Position numbers and translations under genes: made by a program
Part shown: positions 41,242 through 50,302 of the stretch, one piece after another
How the letters are laid out: each line of letters opens with the position of its first letter
How positions within the stretch are numbered: the first letter of the stretch is position 1
Notes under the pieces: generated by a model
The model's input: only the letters and a program-made list of their open reading frames with translations
What the model was told of the DNA's origin: nothing
Database searches by the model: none
Origin: Lactiplantibacillus dongliensis
GTDB taxonomy: Bacteria; Bacillota; Bacilli; Lactobacillales; Lactobacillaceae
Length of the DNA: 64,000 nt
Reading direction: 5' to 3'
Assembly (NCBI RefSeq): GCF_005405105.1
Contig: NZ_BJDK01000007.1
Location: 1 to 64,000 of the forward strand

Positions 41242-42342
41242 ATGTTAGGAATTTCAGTTTATCCGACCAAAGCGCCGACTGAACAAAGTATTACTTATCT
41301 GAAAACCGCTGCTAAGTATGGCTTCAAACGGGTCTTCGCTAGTTTACTCGATGTTACCCCGGAGAATAAAGATGCCATCTTAGCACAATTCAAAAAAGTG
41401 TTCACGGTTGCTAACGACTTAGGGATGTCTGTCACGATTGATGCCAATCCACGGCTATTTGACACCCTGGGCGTTGATTATCACCACTTAGGCTTGTTCA
41501 AGCAATTGGGGGCCAGTGCCATTCGGCTGGACGCGAACTTTGACGGCTTAACCGAATCAATGATGAGTTACGAAGATTCCGGTCTGGATATCGAATTAAA
41601 CTTATCCGTTGATACCGGGAATATCGGCAACATTATGTCTTATTTACCAAACAAGCAACGGCTAAGCGGGTGCCACAACTTCTATCCGCAACGTTTTACC
41701 GGGCTAGACTTAGACTTCTTTACCAAATGTACCGAGAAGTATCGGCAAATGGGCTTAAAGACCGCGGCTTTTGTGACCTCACAAGTGGCGACGACTGGGC
41801 CACATCCATTTAACGATGGCTTGCCGACCTTGGAAATGCACCGGGACTTACCAATCGTCGTACAAGCCAAGCATTTATTTGCGACTGGTCTCATCGATGA
41901 TGTCTTAATCAGCAACCAATTCGCCAGTGATGATGAATTGAAACAATTGAGCCAGCTTAATCAGGACCAACTCAGCTTAGCGGTTGATTTCGACGCAGCT
42001 GCCACCCCATTGGAACGCGAGATCTTACTCGATCATCAGCATTTCAATCGTGGCGATGTCAACAGTTACAGTGTTCGCTCGACTTTTGTTAAGTTGCAGT
42101 ATAAGGATCAATCGATTCCAGTTAACCACCCCGTTGCAACCTTGCAACCCGGTGATGTGGTTATTGGGAACGATTCATTCGGCCAATATAAAGGTGAAGT
42201 CAACATTGTGAAACAACCAATGCCTAATATTGATCAGCATAAAAACGTTGTCGGCCATTTAGTCGCTGATGAACAGTTCCTAATTCCGTACATCCGACCA
42301 TGGATGAAATTTCGGTTTGAGGATGCGCAAGCTCATAAATGA
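41242..42342 (+). CDS. mupG: MupG-type 6-phospho-N-acetylmuramidase (DUF871)
   Basis: 366 residues, 15 bases after the EIIC stop. MLGISVYPTKAPTEQSITYLKTAAKYGFKRVFASLLDV begins a TIM barrel typical of the former DUF871 family, followed by a smaller C-terminal beta domain (about 240-366). MupG of Staphylococcus cleaves MurNAc-6-P from the GlcNAc of a phosphorylated muropeptide-derived disaccharide in the cytosol. The presence of murQ and a kinase downstream supports the same role. A terminator follows. Confidence 0.82.
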   Translation: MLGISVYPTKAPTEQSITYLKTAAKYGFKRVFASLLDVTPENKDAILAQFKKVFTVANDLGMSVTIDANPRLFDTLGVDYHHLGLFKQLGASAIRLDANFDGLTESMMSYEDSGLDIELNLSVDTGNIGNIMSYLPNKQRLSGCHNFYPQRFTGLDLDFFTKCTEKYRQMGLKTAAFVTSQVATTGPHPFNDGLPTLEMHRDLPIVVQAKHLFATGLIDDVLISNQFASDDELKQLSQLNQDQLSLAVDFDAAATPLEREILLDHQHFNRGDVNSYSVRSTFVKLQYKDQSIPVNHPVATLQPGDVVIGNDSFGQYKGEVNIVKQPMPNIDQHKNVVGHLVADEQFLIPYIRPWMKFRFEDAQAHK

Positions 42343-42351
42343 CAGTCAGCT

Positions 42352-42393
42352 GGGGGAGCTGCGGCAATTAGTTGCCGTGGCTCCTCTTTTGTG
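42352..42393 (+). terminator. Terminator after mupG
   Basis: GGAGCTGCGGCAA/TTGCCGTGGCTCC around TTAG, then TCTTTT. Confidence 0.85.
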
Positions 42394-42597
42394 TCAAAGT
42401 GTGAGGGAACGTAAGGGGTTATTTTTCCGCTCCGGTTAAAACTTTCTAGCTGGTGATAGTCACCATCGCTTTTATTAACCAACACTGCATGACCTTATAC
42501 CTAATATCAATTAACTGATTCATTATTGGAAACCAGCCATTTAACTAAATTTACTGACTAAGAAGATCCTCATTAACTGATCAATGGCCGTTATTTA

Positions 42598-42746
42598 ACG
42601 CCGGGCGGGCTAGAATTGGCTCAGTGGTGTCGTTTTACTTAATCGGTGATTTTCCGATTTAGTAAAAGCCCGGCTTATGAGACCGCCCTTCGGCTCATAA
42701 ACGTGGCCACCACGTTCCAGCCGATTCTAGCCCAACCAGAGTGGCA
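42598..42746 (-). repeat. Structured repeat, solo module A
   Basis: A full module A with several compensated substitutions. The closing helix reads GGGCTAGAAT/ATTCTAGCCC, one hairpin TTTTACTTaATCGG/CCGATTtAGTAAAA and the other TTATGAG/CTCATAA. It splits mupG from murQ within a 465-bp gap. The flanking sequence resembles the family's terminal repeat only weakly. Apart from the terminator at 42352, the rest of the gap shows nothing else. Confidence 0.88.
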
Positions 42747-42807
42747 AATTTAATCTAATCAATACTAAAATAATCGCTAAAAATCTAAACCAAAAAGGAG
42801 AAAAATC

Positions 42808-43698
42808 GTGAAAAACATCAATCAACTCACCACTGAAAGCCGCAATCCGGCCAGCGCGCATTTAGATGAGATGTCCATTGCCGACATCGTCACCTTGATG
42901 AATCAAGAAGATGCCAAAGTCAGCCAGAGCATCCAATCCCAACTACCAGCCATTGCCAAGGCAGTTGCCTTAATCGTCGCCGCATTTAAAGCTGGCGGCC
43001 GACTCATCTACATGGGGGCCGGAACTAGCGGACGCTTAGGCGTGCTCGATGCCGCCGAATGTGTCCCAACCTTTGGCACCGACCCCGCCATGGTCCGCGG
43101 CATTATCGCCGGTGGTCAAAAAGCAATGACAGTCGCTGTTGAAGGCGCGGAAGATTCGCTGACTTTAGGCGTCCAAGATTTAAAAGACCTTACCTTAACC
43201 GTCCATGACGCCGTTGTTGGCATCGCGGCTAGCGGGCGCACGCCATATGTGATTGGCGCTTTAACTTATGCCAATGAGATTGGCGCAGCGACCATTAGTC
43301 TGGCCTGCAATGACCATGCCGAAATCAGCAATATTGCGCAAGTGGCGATTGAAGTCACTCCAGGTCCCGAAGTCTTATCTGGTTCAACTAGATTAAAAGC
43401 CGGGACCGCCGAAAAGATGGTTTTAAACATGTTGTCAACGATTTCAATGGTCAAAATCGGTAAGGTGTATCATAATCTAATGGTAGACGTGAAACCCACT
43501 AACGAGAAACTCGTTATTCGGGCCAAACACATCATAGAACTCGCGACCGGCGTTGATTCAACAACTGCCAGCACGCTATTCGAATCAGCGGGGCACGACG
43601 TTAAAACGGCGATTGTGATGGCATTGGCGCAAGTTGACGCTACCACCGCCCATGACCGGCTCAAAAAAGCCGACGGGGTCGTTCGTGACGCGCTTTAA
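42808..43698 (+). CDS. murQ: N-acetylmuramic acid 6-phosphate etherase MurQ
   Basis: 296 residues, the usual MurQ length. [10 protein letters not shown] and LDEMS at the start and the SIS-domain signature [27 protein letters not shown] are diagnostic. It cleaves the lactyl ether of MurNAc-6-P to GlcNAc-6-P and D-lactate in the cytosol. ATG at 42808 behind AAGGAG. The kinase gene starts 21 bases after its stop. It needs its own promoter, as a terminator and a repeat separate it from mupG. Confidence 0.95.
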   Translation: MKNINQLTTESRNPASAHLDEMSIADIVTLMNQEDAKVSQSIQSQLPAIAKAVALIVAAFKAGGRLIYMGAGTSGRLGVLDAAECVPTFGTDPAMVRGIIAGGQKAMTVAVEGAEDSLTLGVQDLKDLTLTVHDAVVGIAASGRTPYVIGALTYANEIGAATISLACNDHAEISNIAQVAIEVTPGPEVLSGSTRLKAGTAEKMVLNMLSTISMVKIGKVYHNLMVDVKPTNEKLVIRAKHIIELATGVDSTTASTLFESAGHDVKTAIVMALAQVDATTAHDRLKKADGVVRDAL

Positions 43699-43719
43699 AT
43701 CAAGGAGGAATTTTTTGAA

Positions 43720-44610
43720 ATGGATTATGTCATTGGGGTCGATTGCGGAGGTACCAATACCACTGCCATCGCTTATCAATTATCCGGTCAGCCGATTAAA
43801 ACAGTCGTGACCGGACCGGCCAACTTAATGGTCGACGATTTACGAGCACTGAATAATGTCCGCAATGCCGTTCAAAACTTACTAGCTAAAATTGACGGCA
43901 CCTGCCAGGCCGTAACTGTTGGCATTGCCGGCTTGCGCGCCTATCCGTTTGTTGAACGTTTTCGTCAACAAATCAATGTCCCCGTACCACAAGTTAACTT
44001 AATGAACGATGCACAATTGGCGCAAATCGCTAAATTACACGGACAAGCTGGCTTAGTCACCATCGCGGGAACTGGCTCAGTAGTCATTGGGACTAACGGC
44101 AAACGGCAATTCAGTGCGGGCGGCTGGGGCCACTTGTTGGGCGACGAAGGCAGTGGTTATCAACTGAGTCGCCTCGCTGTACAACAACTCACGGCTGAGA
44201 CCGATGCCGGTACGCTGTCGCCATTCAGTAAAGCTTTGTTGACCCATTTAAAGTTAAACTCCGTCTTTGAACTCATCGACCATTTTTATCAATGGGACAA
44301 AGGCCACGTGGCGAAGTTAGCCCCGTTTGTTTTGGATCAAGCTACCAAGGGTGATCCGCATGCCAATACTATGGTTGAGACGGCCACCACTGGCTTAGCC
44401 GCAACCATCCTACAAGCGCGTCATAAAGGTCGCTGGACCGCAACTGATACCGTCAATTTAGCCTTTACCGGTTCGGTTTTAGAAAAGAATACGTTCTACC
44501 GCGAACATTTGATGCAAGCCCTCGCAAAATCCGGGTTACCATTCAATTACTTACCTGTTACCCCAGAAATCAGTAATGCGATTGCAGCTGTCTATGCCTA
44601 TCAAGCGTAA
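43720..44610 (+). CDS. BadF/BadG-type amino-sugar kinase
   Basis: 296 residues of the ASKHA fold: VIGVDCGGTNTTAIAYQL is phosphate-1, LVTIAGTGSVVIGTNG and GWGHLLGDEGSGYQLSR are the adenosine and connect segments. Members next to murQ phosphorylate GlcNAc or MurNAc (MurK in Clostridium). Here it would phosphorylate the GlcNAc released by MupG so that both halves of the disaccharide enter metabolism. ATG at 43720 with CAAGGAGG upstream. Ends at a bidirectional terminator. Confidence 0.88.
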   Translation: MDYVIGVDCGGTNTTAIAYQLSGQPIKTVVTGPANLMVDDLRALNNVRNAVQNLLAKIDGTCQAVTVGIAGLRAYPFVERFRQQINVPVPQVNLMNDAQLAQIAKLHGQAGLVTIAGTGSVVIGTNGKRQFSAGGWGHLLGDEGSGYQLSRLAVQQLTAETDAGTLSPFSKALLTHLKLNSVFELIDHFYQWDKGHVAKLAPFVLDQATKGDPHANTMVETATTGLAATILQARHKGRWTATDTVNLAFTGSVLEKNTFYREHLMQALAKSGLPFNYLPVTPEISNAIAAVYAYQA

Positions 44611-44653
44611 AAAATAATCTCACTAGTCATCAGACCAGTGAGATTATTTTTAT
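44610..44653. terminator. Bidirectional terminator
   Basis: AAATAATCTCACT/AGTGAGATTATTTTT between convergent genes. Confidence 0.85.
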
Positions 44654-44662
44654 CTTTACTAA

Positions 44663-45331
44663 TTAGTCAAAATCATTTGAAGAAAGCTTTTCAAGACGGC
44701 GGATCAAGCCCTGCACGCCTTGATCAAAACTAGCAAGGTCAATCTGAATCGGGGCGCAGACTGCGGCAACTGCCGCCCAATCTATATGACCATCTTTCAC
44801 TAAGCTGGTTTGTAATTGTGACACTTGTTCGGCGGTGACTTGTGCTAAGTGCTCACGCCCCCAAGTGCCAATCAACCCATTCACGGCCAATTGTTGACTC
44901 AAGCTATCAAGCCACGTCGTCGGTGTCAGTGACTTGATTAAGCTTAACCGGTCTTCTAACGGCACCGCGGGGACTTCTTTAAGTAGGAAATCCTGCCAAC
45001 CACTGAATTGCTGATTCAAAATCGCATAATATTGCCATGGCACTTGATACCCTGATAGTTGTAACGTTTGCTTGGTTAACGCCGTGACATCCCAGATCTG
45101 CCCATTTTCGGGGGCAGTCGCCAGATCAAGCCAATTACCGAAGAATTGCTGCATCGTCTTTTGGACGACCACGCGTTGTCGTTTAGCCTGTGTTAAATGA
45201 TAGCGAACCAATAGGAAAGCTTTGATTTTTAACGGATCAATCGCCCGCGCTTCATGTTGGGCATGATGTTGTTTAAACTGCCGCACCATTTTCTTACGAC
45301 TGGACTTGGCATAATGTCCCTGTTTGACCAT
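44663..45331 (-). CDS. Uncharacterised basic protein (222 aa)
   Basis: No family recognised. The first 35 residues are strongly basic with His (HYAKSSRKKMVRQFKQHHAQHEAR), suggesting contact with nucleic acid or membrane. The rest is helical and Leu/Gln-rich, with no Cys pattern, signal peptide or membrane segment. It is monocistronic, between the kinase and an amino-acid permease. The start at the ATG at 45331 is the first in frame. Confidence 0.7.
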   Translation of the reverse strand: MVKQGHYAKSSRKKMVRQFKQHHAQHEARAIDPLKIKAFLLVRYHLTQAKRQRVVVQKTMQQFFGNWLDLATAPENGQIWDVTALTKQTLQLSGYQVPWQYYAILNQQFSGWQDFLLKEVPAVPLEDRLSLIKSLTPTTWLDSLSQQLAVNGLIGTWGREHLAQVTAEQVSQLQTSLVKDGHIDWAAVAAVCAPIQIDLASFDQGVQGLIRRLEKLSSNDFD

Positions 45332-45390
45332 CGTTAGGCCACCTCATTTCTGCTCATTAATGTTACTTAGTTTACCGCATTTCAAGGGAA

Positions 45391-45425
45391 AATAAAAAGT
45401 GCTCACCCATTTGGATGAACACCTT
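45391..45425 (-). terminator. Terminator of the amino-acid permease gene
   Basis: Minus-strand GTGTTCATCC/GGGTGAGCAC around AAAT, followed by TTTTT. Confidence 0.8.
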
Positions 45426-45429
45426 TGAC

Positions 45430-46791
45430 CTAAGCTTCCGTATCTACTCGATGATGATACTTGCGGAAATAAATAATCGTCATAATCGCTAAAAAAACGA
45501 CTCCCACTAAAATCGAATAACGCGTTTCCGGATTAATAAACATAAAAATCAACGTTAATGCTAAGAAGGCTAAGGTGGCATAGTTTGAATATGGTGACAA
45601 TGGCATTTTAAACGGATGATCGGCCATTTTATCAGCATTCTGTCGCCGAAATTCAATCTGGCTGATCAAAATCACGATCCACGGCACCATTCCTGGCAAT
45701 ACAATGGAACTGTAAACCATCACGAAAATCTCACTCGCATCCTTAAAGAACATCGGTAACACCACGTTCAAGATAATCCCGATCAAGATCCCCGCTGAAA
45801 TCGAAATCACGGCGTAAAACGGCACGCCATGACGATTCAAAAGCGTCATCTTATGCGGTAATTGATGATTTTCAGCCAATGTATACGTCATCCGACTAGC
45901 ACTATAAATCCCGGAATTGGCTCCGGAAAGTGAAGCGGTAATCACCACAAAGTTGATGATTGACGCGGCCGCGGTAATCCCAATCTTGGCAAACGTTTGG
46001 ACGAATGGTGACCCAATCTGATTTAACTGATCCCAAGGGTAGATACTGACGATGACAAAGATTGCCCCGACATAAAAGATTAGAATCCGCGCAACCGTCG
46101 ACCGAATTGCTTTAACTAACGTACTCTGTGGATTCTCCGCTTCACCGGCAGTGACCCCAATCAGCTCAATCCCTTGATAGGATGCCAACACGATCGACAA
46201 GGCGAAGACGAACCCTTTGACCCCGCCGGTAAAGAAACCGTGACGCCATAAATTACTAATCCCGATGGCGTGACCATGGTTCCCAAAGCCGAATAAGATT
46301 AAGCCTAAACCGACAATAATCATCAGGATAATCGTCACCACTTTAATCAGGGAGAACCAAGTCTCTAACGTCCCGAACATCTTGACCGAGATCAGGTTGG
46401 CCACACATAAGAAGATAATGGCAATTAATCCTGGCACCCAGTCCGGCAGATTCGGCCACCAAAACCGACAATAGCCACCCAGCGCAATCATTTCACTCAT
46501 CCCCACGACCACGAATTGGAAGACGTTGCTCCAAGCCGTTAGATAGCCGAACACCGGATGAATGTACTCAGAAGCGAACTTGGCAAATGAGCCCGTATTG
46601 GGATCAACGTATAACATTTCACCCAGGGCTCGCATGATCAAGTAAAGAAACGCTCCCGAAACCAGATACGCGATTAACACTGACGGCCCCGTCCACTTAA
46701 TGGTGGAACCAGCCCCCATAAAGAGACCGACCCCAATCGTGCCGCCCAGTGCAATCATTTGCATCTGGCCCGTACTTAATTTTCTCTGCAT
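45430..46791 (-). CDS. Amino-acid permease, APC superfamily (AAT family)
   Basis: 453 residues from the ATG at 46791 (GAGAGAAAG upstream). The first transmembrane segment carries the AAT signature MQMIALGGTIGVGLFMGAGS. Twelve segments follow, with ASYQGIELIGVTAGEAENPQ in segment 6. Such proteins import amino acids with protons. The closest named types carry GABA, aromatic or cationic/branched amino acids, and I cannot choose among them. Monocistronic. Confidence 0.88.
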   Translation of the reverse strand: MQRKLSTGQMQMIALGGTIGVGLFMGAGSTIKWTGPSVLIAYLVSGAFLYLIMRALGEMLYVDPNTGSFAKFASEYIHPVFGYLTAWSNVFQFVVVGMSEMIALGGYCRFWWPNLPDWVPGLIAIIFLCVANLISVKMFGTLETWFSLIKVVTIILMIIVGLGLILFGFGNHGHAIGISNLWRHGFFTGGVKGFVFALSIVLASYQGIELIGVTAGEAENPQSTLVKAIRSTVARILIFYVGAIFVIVSIYPWDQLNQIGSPFVQTFAKIGITAAASIINFVVITASLSGANSGIYSASRMTYTLAENHQLPHKMTLLNRHGVPFYAVISISAGILIGIILNVVLPMFFKDASEIFVMVYSSIVLPGMVPWIVILISQIEFRRQNADKMADHPFKMPLSPYSNYATLAFLALTLIFMFINPETRYSILVGVVFLAIMTIIYFRKYHHRVDTEA

Positions 46792-47016
46792 AACTTTCTC
46801 TCTTTTCATTTGTAAAGAACAAGTCGCGATAATCAACAACACATAGCTTCCATCTTAACTAAAATTTTGCTGATACGCAACTTGACTAATTAACGACGAG
46901 GCGGTCAGAATCCAGTCCTCATCCGCATTCAGCGTTCTTAGTAAAATTTAATCAACCAACGTCGACCATCGCTTTCGGTTATACTAAAGGTATCCTAAAA
47001 CGAAAGTCGTGATGAC

Positions 47017-47472
47017 ATGGCAAATTACATCCAAGAAATCCGCGCCCTCGTCGGCCATAAACCATTGATTTTAAATACTGCGGCTGGTATTCTGCTTAAC
47101 GACCAGCATCAAGTGCTCCTGAACTTGCGTACGGACACCCATAATTGGAGTCTTCCGGGTGGCTATCTCGAATATGGCGAGACTTACGCCCAAGCTTGTG
47201 TTCGCGAATACAAAGAAGATAGCGGCTTAAAAGTCGACATCGTGGCACCGATTCAAATCTTTGACCGCGGTGAGACCACCTATCCGAACGGCGATGTTAC
47301 CCAGACCATTAGTATGCTCTACTTAGTCCGAGCAGTCGGCGGCCAGTTATTAGGGGCAGCCACCGATGAAACCTTGCAGTTAGACTACTTCGACTTTGAT
47401 CAATTACCCCCATTGATGAACCAGCAGACCGCTGACATGTTAACGGCGGCGCAAAAGTTTACGACAAATTAA
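47017..47472 (+). CDS. Nudix hydrolase
   Basis: 151 residues. The Nudix box is complete: GGYLEYGETYAQACVREYKEDSGL, with the R-E-x-x-E-D core. It hydrolyses a nucleoside diphosphate linked to another group, with divalent metal. The LPGGYLEYGE form is common in ADP-ribose or sugar-nucleotide pyrophosphatases, but substrate cannot be fixed. ATG at 47017; the upstream site is weak (CGAAAG). Confidence 0.87.
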   Translation: MANYIQEIRALVGHKPLILNTAAGILLNDQHQVLLNLRTDTHNWSLPGGYLEYGETYAQACVREYKEDSGLKVDIVAPIQIFDRGETTYPNGDVTQTISMLYLVRAVGGQLLGAATDETLQLDYFDFDQLPPLMNQQTADMLTAAQKFTTN

Positions 47473-47517
47473 AAAAAATCGCGTTCCCATTTAACTGCTG
47501 GGAACGCGATTTTTTTA
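47473..47517. terminator. Bidirectional terminator
   Basis: AAATCGCGTTCCCA/TGGGAACGCGATTT around TTTAACTGC, with T tracts on both strands. Confidence 0.88.
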
Positions 47518-48087
47518 GGCTTCTGGTTTCAAACGCCGCCGAATCCGACTTAACGAGACTGGGGTAATCCCTAGATATGATGCCACTAATTGTAGTGGTA
47601 CCCGATCCAAAATATCTGGCTCATCAGCCTGCAATTTCTGGTAGCGTTCAACGGGCGACAACGACAACTGATCTAAAAAGACGTTGCGATAACTAATAAA
47701 TCGTTCGCAAATAAAGCGCGTAATGGCCGGCTCAATCGTTGGGTATTGCTGCTGAAGCTGAGTGAAGGCTGATTTCGATAGTGCCAAAACGCTAGTCGGC
47801 TCAAAACTTTCAATCGAGAAACGACTCGGTTGGTCAAGGTAGAAACTTTCAAAGGAAGACACCAGTTGATTCTCAAAGAAGAATTGCAAAGTAATCTCCT
47901 GACGTTCACTGTTATGCCATAACCGCAACGCCCCACTCGTCACAATGTAAATCTCCGTGGCGACTTGTCCCTCACTTAGTAACGTCGTCCCCGCTGGCAC
48001 TTGCTGCGGCACAAACAACGACTTTAATTGAGGCCAATGCGCCTTTAATTCAGGAAATTGCTGACCAAGATATGCTGGTAGTTCCAT
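47515..48087 (-). CDS. Crp/Fnr-family transcriptional regulator
   Basis: 190 residues from the ATG at 48087 (GGGAGG upstream). There is a cyclic-nucleotide-type beta barrel (about 20-120: QQVPAGTTLLSEGQVATEIYIVTSGALRLW) and a C-terminal HTH (PLQLVASYLGITPVSLSRIRRRLK). No Fnr-type cysteine cluster is present. It is divergent from a flavodoxin-fold quinone reductase, which it probably regulates. A 16-bp palindrome between them (48102-48117) is a likely operator. Confidence 0.85.
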   Translation of the reverse strand: MELPAYLGQQFPELKAHWPQLKSLFVPQQVPAGTTLLSEGQVATEIYIVTSGALRLWHNSERQEITLQFFFENQLVSSFESFYLDQPSRFSIESFEPTSVLALSKSAFTQLQQQYPTIEPAITRFICERFISYRNVFLDQLSLSPVERYQKLQADEPDILDRVPLQLVASYLGITPVSLSRIRRRLKPEA

Positions 48088-48101
48088 CGAAATTCCTCCC
48101 A

Positions 48102-48117
48102 CTTAACAATTGTTAAG
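48102..48117. promoter_or_regulatory. Palindromic operator candidate
   Basis: CTTAACAATTGTTAAG is a perfect 16-bp palindrome just upstream of the Crp/Fnr gene. A -10-like TATACT for the divergent quinone reductase lies at 48139-48144. Confidence 0.5.
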
Positions 48118-48177
48118 GCACTCGTCATGACTAGTCGCTATACTAACGAAATTAATTAAAAAAACGAGGTCTTACTT

Positions 48178-48768
48178 ATGAAAACTGTTATTATTTTTGA
48201 TCATCCCTATACGGCCACTGCTGGCAATAATGTGCCCCATCACCGGTCATTTCTAGCTGCCTTACTTCAATCAGTCTTAGCGCAACTTCGCGTGGAAAAC
48301 AATCAAATTGATCTGATTGACTTACATGCAGATGGCTTTAATCCAGTCATGTCTGCGGCCGATTTAACTAATTGGCGCCGGGGTCGCGCCATTGATCCGC
48401 AAGTCGCGGATTATCAGCAGCGTTTATTAGCGGCCGACCGAATCATCTTCATGTTCCCAGTTTGGTGGGAAGTCATGCCCGCGATGACGAAGGGCTTTTT
48501 GGACAAAGTCTATGCCAAAGACCAGCTCTACCGGGCTGACAACATGCAAACCAAACTCGTCAAGCAACCTAAGATCGAGATCATCACCACGATGAGTACC
48601 CCTAATTGGGCTTATCGTTTAATCTTTGGCGCTCCGCTCGCCAAATTGTTATTCCGCGGGACCTTTTTAAAAACCCGTTTATGGCACTTCAAGTGGCATA
48701 ATTTCGCGCAAGTCGAGAAAAAGTCCCCCGCCAAGCGCGCACAACTACTCAACCAATTTAAGCTTTAA
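48178..48768 (+). CDS. NAD(P)H-dependent quinone reductase (flavodoxin fold)
   Basis: 196 residues. KTVIIFDHPYTATAGNNVPHHRSFLAALL opens a flavodoxin-like fold, and MFPVWWEVMPAMTKGFLDKVY is the MdaB/NQO-type motif over the flavin. It should reduce quinones or other electrophiles with two electrons. Control by the divergent Crp/Fnr protein would give an electrophile or redox response (inference). ATG at 48178. The only upstream match to a ribosome-binding site is ACGAGG. Confidence 0.85.
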   Translation: MKTVIIFDHPYTATAGNNVPHHRSFLAALLQSVLAQLRVENNQIDLIDLHADGFNPVMSAADLTNWRRGRAIDPQVADYQQRLLAADRIIFMFPVWWEVMPAMTKGFLDKVYAKDQLYRADNMQTKLVKQPKIEIITTMSTPNWAYRLIFGAPLAKLLFRGTFLKTRLWHFKWHNFAQVEKKSPAKRAQLLNQFKL

Positions 48769-48772
48769 GTGA

Positions 48773-48804
48773 CAAGGCGGCTGGAAAATTTCCAGTCGCC
48801 TTAA
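48773..48804. terminator. Bidirectional terminator
   Basis: AAGGCGGCTGGAAA/TTTCCAGTCGCCTT, a compact palindromic stem between convergent genes. Confidence 0.75.
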
Positions 48805-48806
48805 TA

Positions 48807-50069
48807 TTATGGTTTCCGTAACCCAGATGTTCCTAATTTAACTTGACCGTCCAGTCCATAAAATTGGCCTTTTTTGGACTGCCATAATGCGGGTTTCACG
48901 AACCGATACAGTTTCGAATTCCAACTAGTCCAATTACTAGTCAATAGACCGCCCGTATCCGCTGAATTATTATTCAAACACCAATACGTAAAGTTCAACT
49001 TGTGCGTCTTGATCAACTTACGTTCGGCTTTCATCCACTTCAAGTTAGAACCGCTGAAATAACCGCCCCATTCACCAAGATATAAGGGGGCCTTTTTATT
49101 GGCATGGATATAATACCAATTCGGCCGCCAATAGTTCTTCATCAATGAGTTATACGTAAAGTTTCCTTGCACCCAGCTACTACCTGGTGCCACACTCGGA
49201 CCGTAATCATGGATTGAATAGACCAATTGGCGCTTCTTCAACTTAACCGGATATTTCGCAACGCCCCGTAAGTTAGCGCCCCATAACGCATAATTATATT
49301 GGGCCGACTTCTTATACCCGGTCGCCCACTTTTTGGGTGTCACTTGCACCCCTTCGACAAAAACAAGCGCATGCGGGTTAGCTTTCAGAACTTTATTCCC
49401 AGCTTTCGCAGCGATATAACGCCAATTGTTAGCTGCCTTGGACCCGTCCCACTTGGCGTAACTACTGTCAGTTACCATCCCATGGGGTTCGTTCTTCAAG
49501 TCATAGCCAATAATCGTATCGTTTTTCTTATACCGTTTAGCTAGCCAGCTCAACGCTGCATAATAATCCTTAGTGGTATAGCTTCCCGCTTTCCACAGCG
49601 GCGCATTTTGGCCTTGCGGATCACTCTTGGCACTATGAATATCCACAATCACCTTTAAGCCGTCTTTTTGGCAATCAGCTAAAAACCGACTCCAGATTTG
49701 CAAACTATTCTTGCCTTTTAAAGCAGCGTTCGTACTGAGATTAATGTTAGCTTGCGGATACTTTTTCTGCGACCAAGCTTTTAAGAGTTGGACCGAAAAC
49801 GGCACTCGAATCGTGTTAAAGCCATGGTTAGCCACCGACTTGACCGTCTTATCCAAGTTGGCCGTCCAGACACCGTCAAATGTATTCGTGCCGGTATTGT
49901 AGCCGAACCAATTAACCCCGCTAATCCGAACCGTCTTGCCCTGGGCATCGACAATCCGATTACCCTTAGTATGTAACCAGTCTGACTTCGGCCGACTTGC
50001 TGCTTGCGCAGATAAACCGCTTATTGCCAGTCCAGCAATTAATGTGAGTCCCAATGCTCGCCATTTCAT
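48807..50069 (-). CDS. Secreted GH5-family beta-glucanase (cellulase-like)
   Basis: 420 residues. Signal peptide MKWRALGLTLIAGLAISGLSAQA, cut after residue 23. The GH5 barrel follows, with GVNWFGYNTG at the start, the acid/base Glu194 in YDLKNEPHG, His at SIHDYGPS and the nucleophile Glu333 in LGEWGG. There is no wall anchor or carbohydrate-binding module, so the enzyme should be released. Substrate by family is a beta-1,4-linked glucan or mannan. ATG at 50069. It is monocistronic and flanked on its promoter side by C-type and composite repeats. Confidence 0.9.
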   Translation of the reverse strand: MKWRALGLTLIAGLAISGLSAQAASRPKSDWLHTKGNRIVDAQGKTVRISGVNWFGYNTGTNTFDGVWTANLDKTVKSVANHGFNTIRVPFSVQLLKAWSQKKYPQANINLSTNAALKGKNSLQIWSRFLADCQKDGLKVIVDIHSAKSDPQGQNAPLWKAGSYTTKDYYAALSWLAKRYKKNDTIIGYDLKNEPHGMVTDSSYAKWDGSKAANNWRYIAAKAGNKVLKANPHALVFVEGVQVTPKKWATGYKKSAQYNYALWGANLRGVAKYPVKLKKRQLVYSIHDYGPSVAPGSSWVQGNFTYNSLMKNYWRPNWYYIHANKKAPLYLGEWGGYFSGSNLKWMKAERKLIKTHKLNFTYWCLNNNSADTGGLLTSNWTSWNSKLYRFVKPALWQSKKGQFYGLDGQVKLGTSGLRKP

Positions 50070-50111
50070 TTACAACCACCCCGTTCTTAAAATTCAATCC
50101 CCCATAGTTAC

Positions 50112-50266
50112 TTGCCGCTCCGGTTAGGCCGGATTTGACGCTGGAACGTGGTGGCCACGTTTGCGAGCCAAAGAACGGTCTCGCAAGCCGGGCTTTCACT
50201 AGGCCGAAAAAAACGGCCAAGTAAAATTTCACCACTGAGCGTCATCCAGCCCAACCTGCGCTAAAC
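50112..50266 (+). repeat. Structured repeat, C variant
   Basis: Second C copy. The closing helix is GGATTTGACGCT/AGCGTCATCC, against TTTGATGCT/AGCATCAT in the copy at 5264: a compensated T-A to C-G change. Hairpins are TGCGAG/CTCGCA and a TTTCACTaGGCCG/CGGCCAAGTAAAA stem. It lies upstream of the GH5 gene and 37 bp from an intact composite. Confidence 0.78.
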
Positions 50267-50302
50267 TAAACTCAAAATCTTTATGCCAATACCACTCTAC
50301 TT

